64,000 bases of DNA from Aquiluna sp. (GTDB lineage Bacteria > Actinomycetota > Actinomycetes > Actinomycetales > Microbacteriaceae). Below the pieces are notes generated by a model that saw nothing but the letters and a program-made list of their open reading frames with translations, was not told where the DNA came from and made no database searches. Position numbers and translations under genes: made by a program. This document shows positions 36,762 through 46,424 of this stretch, piece by piece. Position 1 is the first letter of the stretch. The number at the start of each line of letters is the position of its first letter. The DNA lies in the NCBI GenBank assembly GCA_018402685.1, contig JAGYIJ010000002.1, positions 1-64,000 of the forward strand, read 5' to 3'.

Positions 36762-37089
36762 CAAGGTCAGTGATTGGATAACCATCGACCAAGCAGCGCA
36801 GCTGCTAGGTCTATCGGCAGGCAAGGTTCGCAGACTAATCGAGGAGCACTCGCTATTTGCAGTCCGCGTGGACAAAGAGCCCAAGATTCCCGCCCACCTA
36901 ATCATCGATGGCGAACCGCTGAGCTCAATCAGGGGAACACTGCTACTGCTATTGGATATCGGGCTCAAGCTCGAGGAGGCGATCGATTGGCTCTATGAGG
37001 AAAATGACAATCTCGACGAGACTCCGATTGCCGCACTCTTGAAGGGCCACAAGGCTCCGGTCCGAAGGGCTGCACAAACCCTCGGCTAA
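36751..37089 (+). CDS. Rv2175c-family helix-turn-helix DNA-binding protein
   Basis: A 112-aa protein with an N-terminal winged HTH (WITIDQAAQLLGLSAGKVRRLIEE) and a helical C-terminal part (GLKLEEAIDWLYEEN), matching the Rv2175c family. In mycobacteria it is a substrate of kinase PknL encoded beside it; no kinase gene is present here. Overlap with the DAHP synthase gene suggests co-transcription, as in the conserved aroG-Rv2175c neighbourhood. It meets the polyprenyl synthase gene end to end with no spacer. Confidence 0.87.
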   Translation: MITDKVSDWITIDQAAQLLGLSAGKVRRLIEEHSLFAVRVDKEPKIPAHLIIDGEPLSSIRGTLLLLLDIGLKLEEAIDWLYEENDNLDETPIAALLKGHKAPVRRAAQTLG

Positions 37090-38190
37090 CTACTTGTCGC
37101 GGTTTATGACCTTGTCGGCAAGAGCTGCGAGCATGTTTCTACCCTGCTCTGAGATCTCCAGGTTTGCCAAAGCTTCGATCGATCGCTGCGAGTGCTCGGC
37201 GATTAACCGCTCGGTTTTCTCCACCGCACCAGTTTCGATAATGGTTTGCCTCATAAATTCCAGCTGATCGGCTTCGATCTCTCCTGAGCTGAGAAGCTCC
37301 TCGAAGATTCGCTTGACCGATGTTGGGAGATTCTCCAAGGTCAAGGCAATCAAGACCGTGCGCTTACCTTCTCTGAGGTCATCGCCGGCAGGCTTGCCAG
37401 TTTGCTCGGGGTCTCCGAAGACACCAAGTGCATCATCACGCAGCTGAAAGGCAAGACCAAGCGGGATGCCGAATTGGCTAAGCCCCTTGAGCTTTTCGCC
37501 ATCGGCGCCCGAGAGCGCAGCGCCAATCAGAAGCGGCGCCTCTAATGAATACTTTGCGGTCTTGTAGAGCATCACGTTGTTTGCCCTTGCGACCGCTTCG
37601 CCCGGCGCTCTGGTGCTGGCGGCATGCTCCTCTAGAACATCGAGGTATTGCCCGGCCATAACCTCAAAGCGCATCCTGCCAAACTCGTGACGGCAGGAGG
37701 CCTCGGCGGCCTCTTCGGGGCTGTGAAGCAGCGCATCGCCAAAGAGCTCCGAGCTCCAGGCCAGCATCATGTCTCCCACCAAAACCGAGCCGGCGACTCC
37801 GAAGCGCTCTGAAGAGCCGTCATAGCTGTGTTTTTGGTGGAGCGACTCAAAGCGCTTGTGGATTGCGGGTTGACCGCGCCTGGTGTCGCTCTGGTCCAAT
37901 AGATCATCGTGAACCAGGGCTGCGGCATGAAACATTTCTAGTGCTGCAGCGACTCCAACGATGGGGGAGTCGATGCTCAGATCGGCTAGCTCAACCTCTT
38001 TTTGCTGATATCCAGCCCAGGACCAGAAGCAAAAAAGCGCACGAAACCTTTTTCCTCCGGAAAGTAGGGATTGTGTGAAGTCAATTAATGGTTCTAAATC
38101 TTCAGAGATTTCTCTTAGTTCAATTCGCTTGTCGTCACAAAAGTCATCGAGCTTCTGCTGCACAAGCTCTAACAGGAAATCTTGAGGCAC
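37090..38190 (-). CDS. Polyprenyl diphosphate synthase (GGPP synthase type)
   Basis: Elongates isoprenyl diphosphates with IPP, probably to geranylgeranyl diphosphate or longer. LSGGKRFRALF precedes the first Asp-rich motif (HDDLLDQSDTRRG), and the second is LRDDALGVFGD with GKPAGDDLREGKRT. The length of 366 aa is normal. It is the homologue position of idsA2 next to Rv2175c. Chain length cannot be stated safely. Its start is divergent from the DUF3040 gene, 60 bases away. Confidence 0.9.
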   Translation of the reverse strand: MPQDFLLELVQQKLDDFCDDKRIELREISEDLEPLIDFTQSLLSGGKRFRALFCFWSWAGYQQKEVELADLSIDSPIVGVAAALEMFHAAALVHDDLLDQSDTRRGQPAIHKRFESLHQKHSYDGSSERFGVAGSVLVGDMMLAWSSELFGDALLHSPEEAAEASCRHEFGRMRFEVMAGQYLDVLEEHAASTRAPGEAVARANNVMLYKTAKYSLEAPLLIGAALSGADGEKLKGLSQFGIPLGLAFQLRDDALGVFGDPEQTGKPAGDDLREGKRTVLIALTLENLPTSVKRIFEELLSSGEIEADQLEFMRQTIIETGAVEKTERLIAEHSQRSIEALANLEISEQGRNMLAALADKVINRDK

Positions 38191-38250
38191 GAGGGATAGC
38201 CTAGCGGCTTGTCTCTGTTTACAATTGAGGGGTAATCGAAGGAGAACCTA

Positions 38251-38598
38251 ATGGCACTATCCGAGAGGGAGCAGAAGCTTCTTGAGGAGATGGAGCGCAA
38301 CCTGCTCCAGGAAGATGCCGGCTTTGCATCCAAGGTCAGGTCGGTGGGTTCTTCGAACAAGAGCGCCGGAAAGCTTGTCGGCGGAGTGCTCGTGACCATC
38401 GTGGGTCTGGGGCTACTGCTGTTCTCGGTTGCCTTGCAGGTGGCATTCTTCGGTGTCGTTGCATTCGTCGTGATGCTCATCGGGCTAGTGATTGCATCGA
38501 GCAACTTCAAGCTCCCGGAGCTACCAAATCTTGGCGATCAACCAAAGGGTAAGAACTTCTTTGAAGACCGCTGGAACCAAAGGTTCAATAACGACTAA
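38251..38598 (+). CDS. DUF3040 membrane protein
   Basis: A 115-aa protein of the actinobacterial DUF3040 family. It starts with the typical MALSEREQKLLEEMERNL motif and has two adjacent transmembrane helices (VGGVLVTIVGLGLLLFSVAL and the FFGVVAFVVMLIGLVIA segment), then a short polar tail. GAAGGAGAA precedes the ATG. Function is unknown; the position just upstream of mraZ is conserved in many Actinobacteria, but a terminator separates the two. Confidence 0.9.
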   Translation: MALSEREQKLLEEMERNLLQEDAGFASKVRSVGSSNKSAGKLVGGVLVTIVGLGLLLFSVALQVAFFGVVAFVVMLIGLVIASSNFKLPELPNLGDQPKGKNFFEDRWNQRFNND

Positions 38599-38615
38599 TT
38601 AGTTTTCAATAACGA

Positions 38616-38653
38616 GGCCTTCCGCAATAGCTGCGGAGGGCCTTTTATTTTTT
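38616..38653 (+). terminator. Rho-independent terminator after DUF3040
   Basis: An 11-bp stem, GGCCTTCCGCA and TGCGGAGGGCC (one T-G wobble), with a short loop and then TTTTATTTTTTT. It is strong and insulates the mraZ promoter from upstream transcription. Confidence 0.92.
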
Positions 38654-38690
38654 TGCCCAATTTGTTATAAAAAGTGTTGCAAATATGCCC

Positions 38691-38720
38691 TGAGTGGAGC
38701 AAAGTGGAGTAAAGTGGAGC
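38691..38720 (+). promoter_or_regulatory. MraZ operator: three direct repeats at exact 10-bp spacing
   Basis: TGAGTGGAGC, AAAGTGGAGT and AAAGTGGAGC follow each other without a gap, 25 bases before the mraZ ATG. MraZ is known to bind GTGG-type direct repeats with 10-bp periodicity in its own promoter and to control the dcw cluster. The exact helical phasing supports an autoregulatory operator. Confidence 0.85.
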
Positions 38721-38744
38721 AAGACTTCGGGGAAGGGGTTAGCG

Positions 38745-39176
38745 ATGTTGCTAGGTACGCATACCCCAAAGCTCGATGACAAGGGCCGCATCTTCCTACC
38801 TTCCCGCTTCCGCGATGAGCTTTCAGAGGGTCTAGTTGTGACCCGTGGCCAAGAGCGCTGCATCTATGTCTTCTCTTCAAAAGAGTTCAAAAACGTCCAC
38901 GAGAAGATTGCCCAGGCTCCAGTCACCTCTGAAGAGGCCCGTCGCTACTTGCGTGTCTTTCTTTCCGGAGCCTCTGATGAGACTCCGGACAAGCAGGGCA
39001 GAGTTTTGCTTCCTCAGATTCTTCGCGACTACGCAGGCCTGAACAAAGAATTGGTAATCATCGGAGTTGGCTCCAGGGCCGAAATCTGGGATGCCGCCGC
39101 ATGGAATGAATACCTAGAGAAGAACGAAGAGTCCTTCGCGAACCAAGCGCAGGAGGTGATTCCGGGATTGTTCTAG
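38745..39176 (+). CDS. mraZ: Transcriptional regulator MraZ
   Basis: A double SpoVT/AbrB-type DNA-binding protein controlling division and wall genes. Two copies of the family motif are seen: [17 protein letters not shown] and [18 protein letters not shown] choose ATG 38745 (protein starts [15 protein letters not shown], 143 aa) because upstream codons in the track ORF are the operator repeats. GGGGAAGGGG lies before the start. Confidence 0.94.
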   Translation: MLLGTHTPKLDDKGRIFLPSRFRDELSEGLVVTRGQERCIYVFSSKEFKNVHEKIAQAPVTSEEARRYLRVFLSGASDETPDKQGRVLLPQILRDYAGLNKELVIIGVGSRAEIWDAAAWNEYLEKNEESFANQAQEVIPGLF

Positions 39177-39197
39177 CCCTGCACTTCGGCCCTTGGC

Positions 39198-39268
39198 CGT
39201 CCCGGCTTTCTTCCCCTAAGCCGGACCTGAGAAAACCAAGCTCTCAGACGGACAAGGACCCAGGTGCA
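39198..39268 (+). ncRNA. mraW RNA motif candidate in the mraZ-rsmH spacer
   Basis: The gap between mraZ and rsmH has two clean hairpins in series: CCGGCTT/AAGCCGG (39202-39208 with 39218-39224) and CTGAGA/TCTCAG (39227-39232 with 39242-39247), followed by GGACAAGGACCCAGG. A conserved structured element called the mraW motif is known at this location in Actinobacteria. Position and double-hairpin shape fit, but I could not compare with its consensus. Confidence 0.6.
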
Positions 39269-39271
39269 GGG

Positions 39272-40249
39272 ATGGAAGCCCAAAGGCTTATGACAAAATC
39301 CGCCAACGATCTTCACCGCCCGGTCATGCTGGAGCGCACCATCGACTTGCTTAGACCTGCAATCGAGGGCAAAAAGGCGACCGTGGTGGACTGCACCCTA
39401 GGTCTTGGCGGTCACTCAGAAGCTCTGCTTTCTCAGTTCCCAGAGCTAACAGTCGTTGGTATTGACCGCGATGATGCCGCACTGGAGATTGCAAGCGAGC
39501 GCCTGAAGGACTTTGGCTCCAGGTTCGTGCCGGCAGCTGCGATCTATGACGAACTAACAGAAGTTTTGGCAATGCTTGAAATCGAGAGCGTTGAGGGCAT
39601 CTTGCTGGATCTCGGTGTCAGCTCAATGCAGCTGGACGAACCAGAGCGTGGCTTCAGCTACGCCCAGGATGCCCCTTTGGACATGAGGATGAACCAGGGC
39701 AGCGGTAAGACGGCTGCAGATTTGCTTGCCAGCCTGGATCACGGCCAGCTTGCAAGAATCTTCCGCGATTACGGAGAGGAGCGCTTTGCCTCCCAGGTCG
39801 CCCGCGAGATAGTAAACACCAGGGACGAGACTCCAATTGTTTCTAGCGGTCAGCTCAATGAAATCTTGGAACGGAGCATTCCCCAAGCACCTGGCAAGGC
39901 ATCCTCGCACCCCGGAAAGCGGGTCTATCAGGCGCTTCGCATCGCGGTCAATGACGAGCTTTCAACTCTCGAGCGCGCAATGCCTCAGGCTATCGATGCC
40001 CTCAGCATTGGCGGTCGCCTGGTGGTCATGAGCTACCACTCACTTGAAGACGGCATTGTCAAAAAGGCCTTGCAGCTAGCCGCCACATCATCCACTCCCA
40101 TCGAGATGCCCGTTGAATTGCCAGGAACATCACCGAGTCTGAAGATTTTGACCAAGGGCGTTGAACGCGCCACCGAGATTGAGCTTCACCAAAACCCAAG
40201 GGCGCAAAGCGCCAGGCTGCGCGCTGCTGAGAAGCTGGAGGTGCGCTGA
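39272..40249 (+). CDS. rsmH: 16S rRNA m4C1402 methyltransferase RsmH (MraW)
   Basis: N4-methylates C1402 in the ribosomal P site. Family motifs are LHRPVMLERTIDLL, DCTLGLGGHSEALL (SAM loop), GILLDLGVSSMQLD, ERGFSYAQDAPLDMRM and VMSYHSLEDGIVK. The start is ATG 39272 or ATG 39290; the latter is equally plausible. The length is about 320 aa. The stop overlaps the ftsL start. Confidence 0.95.
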   Translation: MEAQRLMTKSANDLHRPVMLERTIDLLRPAIEGKKATVVDCTLGLGGHSEALLSQFPELTVVGIDRDDAALEIASERLKDFGSRFVPAAAIYDELTEVLAMLEIESVEGILLDLGVSSMQLDEPERGFSYAQDAPLDMRMNQGSGKTAADLLASLDHGQLARIFRDYGEERFASQVAREIVNTRDETPIVSSGQLNEILERSIPQAPGKASSHPGKRVYQALRIAVNDELSTLERAMPQAIDALSIGGRLVVMSYHSLEDGIVKKALQLAATSSTPIEMPVELPGTSPSLKILTKGVERATEIELHQNPRAQSARLRAAEKLEVR

Positions 40250-40767
40250 TGAGAGTATTCATGCTCAGCGCCCAGGAGGCCAGAAAACTTAGGCCCTCGA
40301 TGGTTTCGGCAATCGTATTTATCCTGGGACTGGTCGCGGTTTTTGCCCTGCAGCTGGGTTTGAACATGATGGTCACCCAGGATGCCTACGAGCTCCGTGC
40401 GCTGCAGGCACAAAAGCGAGATTTGGCAACCGACGTGCAGATCATTCAAGAGGAGGTGGCATCGCTTGGCTCTCCGCAGAACCTGGCTGACGCCGCCCAC
40501 CAATTGGGCATGGTGGCAAACCCATCATCGGTTTTGCTAGACATTCAAACAAACCGGGTCTTTGGTGAACCGACTCCGGCCGATGGCGAGAGCCTGGGTA
40601 TTGCAAGTGCGAACCTGGTCGCCAATTCGGCGCTTGGCTCGACCTCAAGGTTTATCACCGCTTCACTACTGGACGCCGAGCTGCTTGCTGGTGTTTCTAC
40701 CGAATCGAACACCGTGGCTGGCGTAACTTTGCAATCAGGACTAATTCCAGCTTCCCCAACCAGATAG
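40249..40767 (+). CDS. ftsL: FtsL-like cell division protein
   Basis: A 172-aa bitopic membrane protein between rsmH and ftsI, the ftsL position. There is one transmembrane helix near residues 18-38 (VSAIVFILGLVAVFALQLGL), then a coiled-coil stretch (ELRALQAQKRDLATDVQII) and the LGSPQNLADAAHQLGM motif common in actinobacterial FtsL. A low-complexity extension of about 75 residues follows. The assignment rests on position and topology. Confidence 0.82.
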   Translation: MRVFMLSAQEARKLRPSMVSAIVFILGLVAVFALQLGLNMMVTQDAYELRALQAQKRDLATDVQIIQEEVASLGSPQNLADAAHQLGMVANPSSVLLDIQTNRVFGEPTPADGESLGIASANLVANSALGSTSRFITASLLDAELLAGVSTESNTVAGVTLQSGLIPASPTR

Positions 40768-40774
40768 GTCAGCA

Positions 40775-42553
40775 ATGGGCGCGCACGCGAAATACTCAAG
40801 GCGATTGGGTATTTTCGCATTCATGCTGGTCGCGATGGTGATTGCTCTTGGCTTCAGACTGGTCGATTTTCAGGTGGTCAGGGCAGAGGAGATTCAGCAG
40901 GCCTCTCTTGATCGTCGCGAGGTAACAAGAACTTTGACGGCCCTTCGAGGCAACATCGTTGATTCCACAGGTCAGGTTTTGGCTAAAACAGTTTTTCGCT
41001 ATGACATTAACGCCGCTCCAAAAAACGTAGGGCCGGTTAGGACGCTGCGAGACGGCGTGATTGTCGAGCGGTCGGTAATGGACATTGCGCTTGAGCTTGC
41101 CCCACTTTTGGGTTTAGATCTCGATGATTTACTCAGCAGGTTAGATGGCGACACCGAGTATGTGAATTTGGCAAAACTTGTTGATGCCGATACCTACAAC
41201 CAGATTCGAGATATGAACGTGCCGTGGATATTCTCGGATCGATTCGCAGATCGGCTCTATCCAAACGGGGCGGTTGCCGGGAATCTACTTGGCTTTGTCG
41301 GTAGCGATGGCACCCCGCTTGCAGGTCTTGAGCGCCAATACAACACCTGCCTTGCGGGCGTGGATGGCCAGGAGACCTATGAGCGCAGCGCTGAGGGTGT
41401 GAAAATCCCAACCTCCAATGTCACTACCCAGCCCATCGAGGATGGCGGCACCCTAAATCTGACTATTGACTCCAACCTGCAGTTCTTTGCCCAGCAGGTC
41501 CTGGCCGACACGGTGAGCGAGCTGAATGCTGAGTGGGCATCGGCGGTTGTGATTGAGGTTGAAACCGGTCGGATCTTGGCTGCGGCCGAGGCTCCAAGCG
41601 TTGACCCCAATGATCCGGCTGCGGTTCCATCGGCTGACCGAGGCAGCAGGATCTTCCAGACCAGCTTTGAGCCTGGATCGATCATGAAATCGATCACGAC
41701 CGGCATGGTGCTGGACAGTGGTGTGGCAAACGAATTTGACACCGTGGAAGCGCCCGACAGGCTGTATCTAGATTTCAACAACGAATACATCAAGGACTCT
41801 TTTGATCACGAGGACTTCACCCTCTCGTTAGCCGGGGTGCTGCGCTACTCCTCAAACACCGGCATGACAGAGTTTGGTCGCCAGATCGATCGCGATGCGC
41901 GCGGTGACTACCTCGAGAAGTTCGGTTTTGGTGTTCCAACCAGCCTGCGCTTTGAGGGCGAGAGTGGCGGAATATTGCGCCCTGCGAGCCAGTGGGATGA
42001 GATGACCAACCTGACAACTCTGTTTGGTCAGGGCCTTGCAGTCACTCCGATTCAGATGGCCTATGCCTACCAGGCATTGGCCAATGGCGGGGTGAGGCTA
42101 GATCCGATTCTGGTGGATTCCTGCACCTCGGCGGATGGCACCGTTTACTACAAACCCAACCAGGTATCGACCAGGGTGATCTCCGAATCTGCTGCAAGGG
42201 TGAACCTTGAGGCTATGGAGAAGGTAGTTGAGTTTGGTGGTGTGGGAAAGACCGCTCGGATACCTGACTACCGGGTAGCCGGTAAGACCGGCACCGCGGA
42301 GATTAGCGAAAACGGTGTCTATTTGGACCAGTACGCAATCTCCTTCTACGGAGTCGCACCGGCAGAGAACCCCAAGTTCGTCGTGGGAGTGACTATCTAT
42401 AGACCGGTTGGGGTTTCAAACTCAGCCATGGCCACTCCGCCATTCAAGGCAATCATGCAGCAGGCCCTCAAGCACTACCGAGTTCCCCCCTCCACCACAG
42501 AGTCAAGAAACATCCCATCTAACCGATATGGCTTAGTCGATGAGAACGACTAG
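40775..42553 (+). CDS. ftsI: Peptidoglycan transpeptidase FtsI (PBP3)
   Basis: A class B penicillin-binding protein for septal wall cross-linking. An N-terminal membrane anchor (IFAFMLVAMVIALGFRLVDF) is followed by the PBP dimerisation domain (RGNIVDSTGQVLA). The three active-site motifs are present: SxxK in EPGSIMKSIT, SxN in YSSNTGM, and KTG in VAGKTGTAE. The length is 592 aa. It overlaps murE by 14 bases. Confidence 0.95.
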   Translation: MGAHAKYSRRLGIFAFMLVAMVIALGFRLVDFQVVRAEEIQQASLDRREVTRTLTALRGNIVDSTGQVLAKTVFRYDINAAPKNVGPVRTLRDGVIVERSVMDIALELAPLLGLDLDDLLSRLDGDTEYVNLAKLVDADTYNQIRDMNVPWIFSDRFADRLYPNGAVAGNLLGFVGSDGTPLAGLERQYNTCLAGVDGQETYERSAEGVKIPTSNVTTQPIEDGGTLNLTIDSNLQFFAQQVLADTVSELNAEWASAVVIEVETGRILAAAEAPSVDPNDPAAVPSADRGSRIFQTSFEPGSIMKSITTGMVLDSGVANEFDTVEAPDRLYLDFNNEYIKDSFDHEDFTLSLAGVLRYSSNTGMTEFGRQIDRDARGDYLEKFGFGVPTSLRFEGESGGILRPASQWDEMTNLTTLFGQGLAVTPIQMAYAYQALANGGVRLDPILVDSCTSADGTVYYKPNQVSTRVISESAARVNLEAMEKVVEFGGVGKTARIPDYRVAGKTGTAEISENGVYLDQYAISFYGVAPAENPKFVVGVTIYRPVGVSNSAMATPPFKAIMQQALKHYRVPPSTTESRNIPSNRYGLVDEND

Positions 42554-43946
42554 CGAGCTTGCAGAGCAGTTTTCACTCGAGCTCACTGGCACTGCCACGC
42601 TCGAGATATCGGCCGTTTCAATAAACACCCAGCACCTCGGTGAAAACTCACTATTTATTGCTGTCCAAGGCGCGAACTCGCACGGTTTAGATCACCTAGA
42701 GGCTGCTATTGCCCAGGGCGCGGTTGCGGTTCTTAGCGATAAACAAGCCCAGCTCTCGATTCCCAGTTTGTATCACCCAAACCCAAGGGAAATCGCAGGT
42801 TTGGTAGCCAACGAGATCTACGAAACAGCTGATGCCAACATGCTGCTCTATGGAGTAACGGGAACCAACGGCAAAACCTCCACGGTCTACTTCCTTAGAG
42901 AGCTATTAGATGCACTGGGGCAATCCTCAGGTCTTATCTCATCGGCGTTCTCCAGGGTTGGTTCGAACTCGCTACCAGCTGATTTGACTACCCCTGAGGC
43001 CCCCAGAATCCATCAGCTGCTGTCCCAGATGCGTGATTCACAGCAGTTCAGCGCGGCCATCGAGGCATCGGCGCAGGGACTTTCTCGGCACAGGCTCGAT
43101 GGCCTTAGGTTCAGAATCGCTGGCTTCACCAACCTGTCGAGGGACCATCTAGATGACTACCAGGACATGGATCACTACCTAGGCGCCAAGGCCAAGTTGT
43201 TCAATGCTGACCTAACTGACAAGGCGGTTGTTTTCCTCGGTGATGAGTATTCACATTCGCTTTATGAGTCAATCTCGATTCCAAAGGTTGCTATCGGTAA
43301 GGAATATCAGTTCAGTTTTGACAACGGAATACTGATAATTTCAGGCAAGGCCGAGCTAAGCGCCAAGATCGCTATCTCTAGCCTGATGGCAAAGAACTTG
43401 GCCCTGGCAATTGTGATGCTTCTAGAGGATGGCTACGCCCCTGACAAGCTCGAGCGGGCTCTTGGCCTGATCGACACCTTTGTCCCCGGCCGCCTGCAGC
43501 GAGTGTCGATCAGTAAGCCGGCTGTTTTTGTTGACTACGCCCACACCCCGGCAGCGGTTGAGGCTAGTGCCAAAGAGCTTTCCAAAGAGTTTGATGAACT
43601 CACGATTGTGTTGGCGGCTTCTGGCAATCGGGACTCAGGTAAACGCCCCGAGATGGCTCAGGCAGCAGCACTGCATGCCAAGAGGATTATCGTCACCGAT
43701 CAGCACCCCAGAGACGAAGACCCCGCGCGCATCAGAAGCGAGTTAATCTCAGGCCTTCAAGGCTTTGACAACTTTGAAGAGGTTGCGGACCCGGGAGCTG
43801 CGATATCTCGCGCCATCGAACTGACACCAGAAAGCGGCGCGGTTTTGTGGTGTGGGCCGGGTCACCTAAAGTATCGCGAGATTCGTGGGCAAAAGATCGC
43901 CTTTGATGCCATTGGAATTGCCCGGAAGGCTTTGGGTGATGATTGA
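42540..43946 (+). CDS. murE: UDP-MurNAc-tripeptide synthetase MurE
   Basis: Adds the third, diamino residue to UDP-MurNAc-L-Ala-D-Glu. The ATP loop is [27 protein letters not shown] and DYAHTPAAVEA are also present. The residue-selecting loop reads TDQHPRDEDPARI where meso-diaminopimelate enzymes have DNPR. The Asn-to-Gln-His replacement suggests another substrate (Lys, Orn or diaminobutyrate occur in Microbacteriaceae), which I infer and cannot prove. The length is 468 aa. The stop overlaps the murF start by 8 bases. Confidence 0.92.
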   Translation: MRTTSELAEQFSLELTGTATLEISAVSINTQHLGENSLFIAVQGANSHGLDHLEAAIAQGAVAVLSDKQAQLSIPSLYHPNPREIAGLVANEIYETADANMLLYGVTGTNGKTSTVYFLRELLDALGQSSGLISSAFSRVGSNSLPADLTTPEAPRIHQLLSQMRDSQQFSAAIEASAQGLSRHRLDGLRFRIAGFTNLSRDHLDDYQDMDHYLGAKAKLFNADLTDKAVVFLGDEYSHSLYESISIPKVAIGKEYQFSFDNGILIISGKAELSAKIAISSLMAKNLALAIVMLLEDGYAPDKLERALGLIDTFVPGRLQRVSISKPAVFVDYAHTPAAVEASAKELSKEFDELTIVLAASGNRDSGKRPEMAQAAALHAKRIIVTDQHPRDEDPARIRSELISGLQGFDNFEEVADPGAAISRAIELTPESGAVLWCGPGHLKYREIRGQKIAFDAIGIARKALGDD

Positions 43947-45324
43947 GCTAAGCCTTCTTGAGATAACCAAAGCCATTGGCGGAGAACTGGTCGTTGGTGA
44001 CCCCGGCAATGTTGTTAGTGGCAAGGTCTCGACCGACTCCAGGGAGCTCGGCGAGGGGGATATCTTCTTTGCCAAGCTTGGGGAAAATGATGATGGTCAC
44101 AGGTTTTTGCCCGAGGTTCAAAAAGCCGGGGTAGCGCTTGCGATTGTCTCTAAAGAACAACTAGATCTAGATTTGCCCCAGATCAAGGTCGCTGACACGG
44201 TTCAGGCGCTTTCGCTACTGGCTAGTCACGTGCTAGAAAAATTGCGCCCGGGCGGGCTTAAGGTGCTGGGGATTACCGGCTCTAACGGCAAGACCTCGAC
44301 CAAAAACATGCTGGCTCTGATGTTGAGCGAGATAGGCAAGACCTTGAGCCCCCAGGGCTCCTACAACAACGAGGTGGGGCTCCCGCTAACGGTGTTGAGA
44401 CTTGCCGAAGACACCCAGTACTTGATCTTGGAATATGGCGCAGCGGGATTGGGTTCGATTGCCAAGCTTGCGAAATGGACCAAGCCTGATGTGGCGGCGG
44501 TTCTGAAGGTCGGCATGGCCCATGCCGGAAACTTTGGGGGAGTGGAGAACACCGCCAAGATCAAGGCTGAACTTTTGCAGTTCAGCCCTGAGGTTGCGGT
44601 AATCAACGCAGATGATCCGGTCGTCTCTGGATTTTCACCCGAGGGCTCAGCGATTGTGGGTTTTGGTTTTGACCAAAGCGCGGCTATTCGAATCCAACGT
44701 GCGGAGATCGCCCTGAGTGGAACCAATGTGAAGTTGGAGATTTCTGGAAAGAGCTATCATGCGAATCTCAAGATCTTGGGCGAGCACCACGCCATGAATC
44801 TGGCCGCCGCTTTGGCTATGGCCAAAGCGGTTGGAATGGATATGCAGCAGGCAATTACTGCGGTCGAGAACCTTGATTATCCGGAGCGCTGGCGGATGCA
44901 GCTATCCGAGGCAGCCGGGGGCTACTGGGTCATAAACGATGCCTACAACGCATCCCCTGAATCGATGCGGGCAGCGCTGCAAACCCTTGCCACCATTGGG
45001 CGACAAGGGCATAGAACCATTGCGGTGTTGGGTCACATGGCGGAGTTGGGAGAGTACTCAACCGCAGAGCACGATCAGGTCGGAAGGCTGGTGGTGCGGT
45101 ACAACATCGACCAGCTCTATGCGGTGGGTGAGGGCTCGAAGCTGATTCACATGGGAGCCATGCAAGAGGGCAGCTGGGACGGCGAGAGTGAATATCACGA
45201 GACAATCAGCGCGGGTTTTGATGCAATCCGTGAAAAGCTAACCGCTGGTGATGTCGTGCTGGTGAAAGCCAGCAATTCGACGGGGCTGAGATTTCTTGGA
45301 GATGATTTGGCGGGCATGAAGTGA
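43939..45324 (+). CDS. murF: UDP-MurNAc-tripeptide-D-Ala-D-Ala ligase MurF
   Basis: Completes the pentapeptide with D-Ala-D-Ala. The protein from ATG 43939 begins [31 protein letters not shown], the ATP loop [26 protein letters not shown] and [12 protein letters not shown] follow in MurF order. The track start at 43885 lies inside murE and is not needed. The length is 461 aa. The stop overlaps the mraY start. Confidence 0.94.
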   Translation: MIELSLLEITKAIGGELVVGDPGNVVSGKVSTDSRELGEGDIFFAKLGENDDGHRFLPEVQKAGVALAIVSKEQLDLDLPQIKVADTVQALSLLASHVLEKLRPGGLKVLGITGSNGKTSTKNMLALMLSEIGKTLSPQGSYNNEVGLPLTVLRLAEDTQYLILEYGAAGLGSIAKLAKWTKPDVAAVLKVGMAHAGNFGGVENTAKIKAELLQFSPEVAVINADDPVVSGFSPEGSAIVGFGFDQSAAIRIQRAEIALSGTNVKLEISGKSYHANLKILGEHHAMNLAAALAMAKAVGMDMQQAITAVENLDYPERWRMQLSEAAGGYWVINDAYNASPESMRAALQTLATIGRQGHRTIAVLGHMAELGEYSTAEHDQVGRLVVRYNIDQLYAVGEGSKLIHMGAMQEGSWDGESEYHETISAGFDAIREKLTAGDVVLVKASNSTGLRFLGDDLAGMK

Positions 45325-46424
45325 GAGCGTTACTTGCAGCCGGGGGCATCTCGCTAGCGATAGCGCTTTTTGCCACGCCTGGGTTTATTGCAATCTTTAG
45401 AAAGCTGCAGTGGGGTCAGTTCATTCGAGACGATGGCCCCAAGGCTCACCACACCAAACGCGGAACCCCGACCATGGGTGGAATTGTCATTCTCTCGGCC
45501 GCGGTGATTGGTTATTTCTCTGGGAAATTCATAAACGGCGAGACCCCTTCGGCCTCGGCCCTGCTGGTTATCTTCATGATGCTTGGGCTTGGCCTGGTTG
45601 GATTCATTGACGACTTTTTGAAGGTTCGTAAGCAGCAGAGCCTTGGCCTTAGTGGCTGGGCCAAAATCGCCGGTCAGGGTGTGGTGGCGACCATTTTTGC
45701 CGTTTTGGCCCTGCAGTTTCCAAACCGTGATGGCCTAACGCCGGCATCAACACAAATATCACTGTTCCGTGATTTGCCTATCGACCTGTTTATTTGGGGC
45801 AGTGCCATTGGAATGGTTTTGTTTATTGCCTGGATCTACCTATTGGTGGCATCTGCTTCGAACGGTGTGAACATTGCCGATGGCTTAGATGGCTTGGCCT
45901 CGGGGAGTGCGATCTTTGCGATCGGCGCCTACGTCGTGATTGGGTTTTGGCAGTTCAACCAGTCCTGTCGCACGGTTACCGAGAATCTCGCCTCCTGTTA
46001 CGAGGTGAGGGACCCGCTCGATACCGCTGTGATTGCAGCCGCCATTGTGGGAGCCTGCGTGGGCTTTTTGTGGTGGAACACCTCACCCGCTCAGATCTTT
46101 ATGGGCGACACCGGTTCCCTGGGTCTTGGCGGCGCACTAGCAGCGCTTGCGGTCGTCTCCAGAACCGAGTTGCTACTTGTCCTAATTGGCGGCATCTTCG
46201 TAATCGTCACCGGTTCGGTTGTTATCCAGCGGGTGTTTTTCAAGATCACCAAGCGCCGCACCGGGGTCGGTAGGCGAGTGTTCCTGATGTCTCCGCTGCA
46301 TCACCACTTTGAACTCAAGGGCTGGGCCGAGATTACGGTCGTGGTCAGGTTCTGGATCATCGCGGCGCTTTGCGTGGTGGCGGGAATCGGTTTGTTCTAT
46401 GTCGAGTGGATCTACGGCATATGA
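45321..46424 (+). CDS. mraY: Phospho-MurNAc-pentapeptide translocase MraY
   Basis: A polytopic membrane enzyme that makes lipid I from undecaprenyl phosphate. Signatures are [46 protein letters not shown] and [12 protein letters not shown]. The length is 367 aa with a GTG start overlapping murF and a stop overlapping the murD ATG. Confidence 0.96.
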   Translation: MRALLAAGGISLAIALFATPGFIAIFRKLQWGQFIRDDGPKAHHTKRGTPTMGGIVILSAAVIGYFSGKFINGETPSASALLVIFMMLGLGLVGFIDDFLKVRKQQSLGLSGWAKIAGQGVVATIFAVLALQFPNRDGLTPASTQISLFRDLPIDLFIWGSAIGMVLFIAWIYLLVASASNGVNIADGLDGLASGSAIFAIGAYVVIGFWQFNQSCRTVTENLASCYEVRDPLDTAVIAAAIVGACVGFLWWNTSPAQIFMGDTGSLGLGGALAALAVVSRTELLLVLIGGIFVIVTGSVVIQRVFFKITKRRTGVGRRVFLMSPLHHHFELKGWAEITVVVRFWIIAALCVVAGIGLFYVEWIYGI

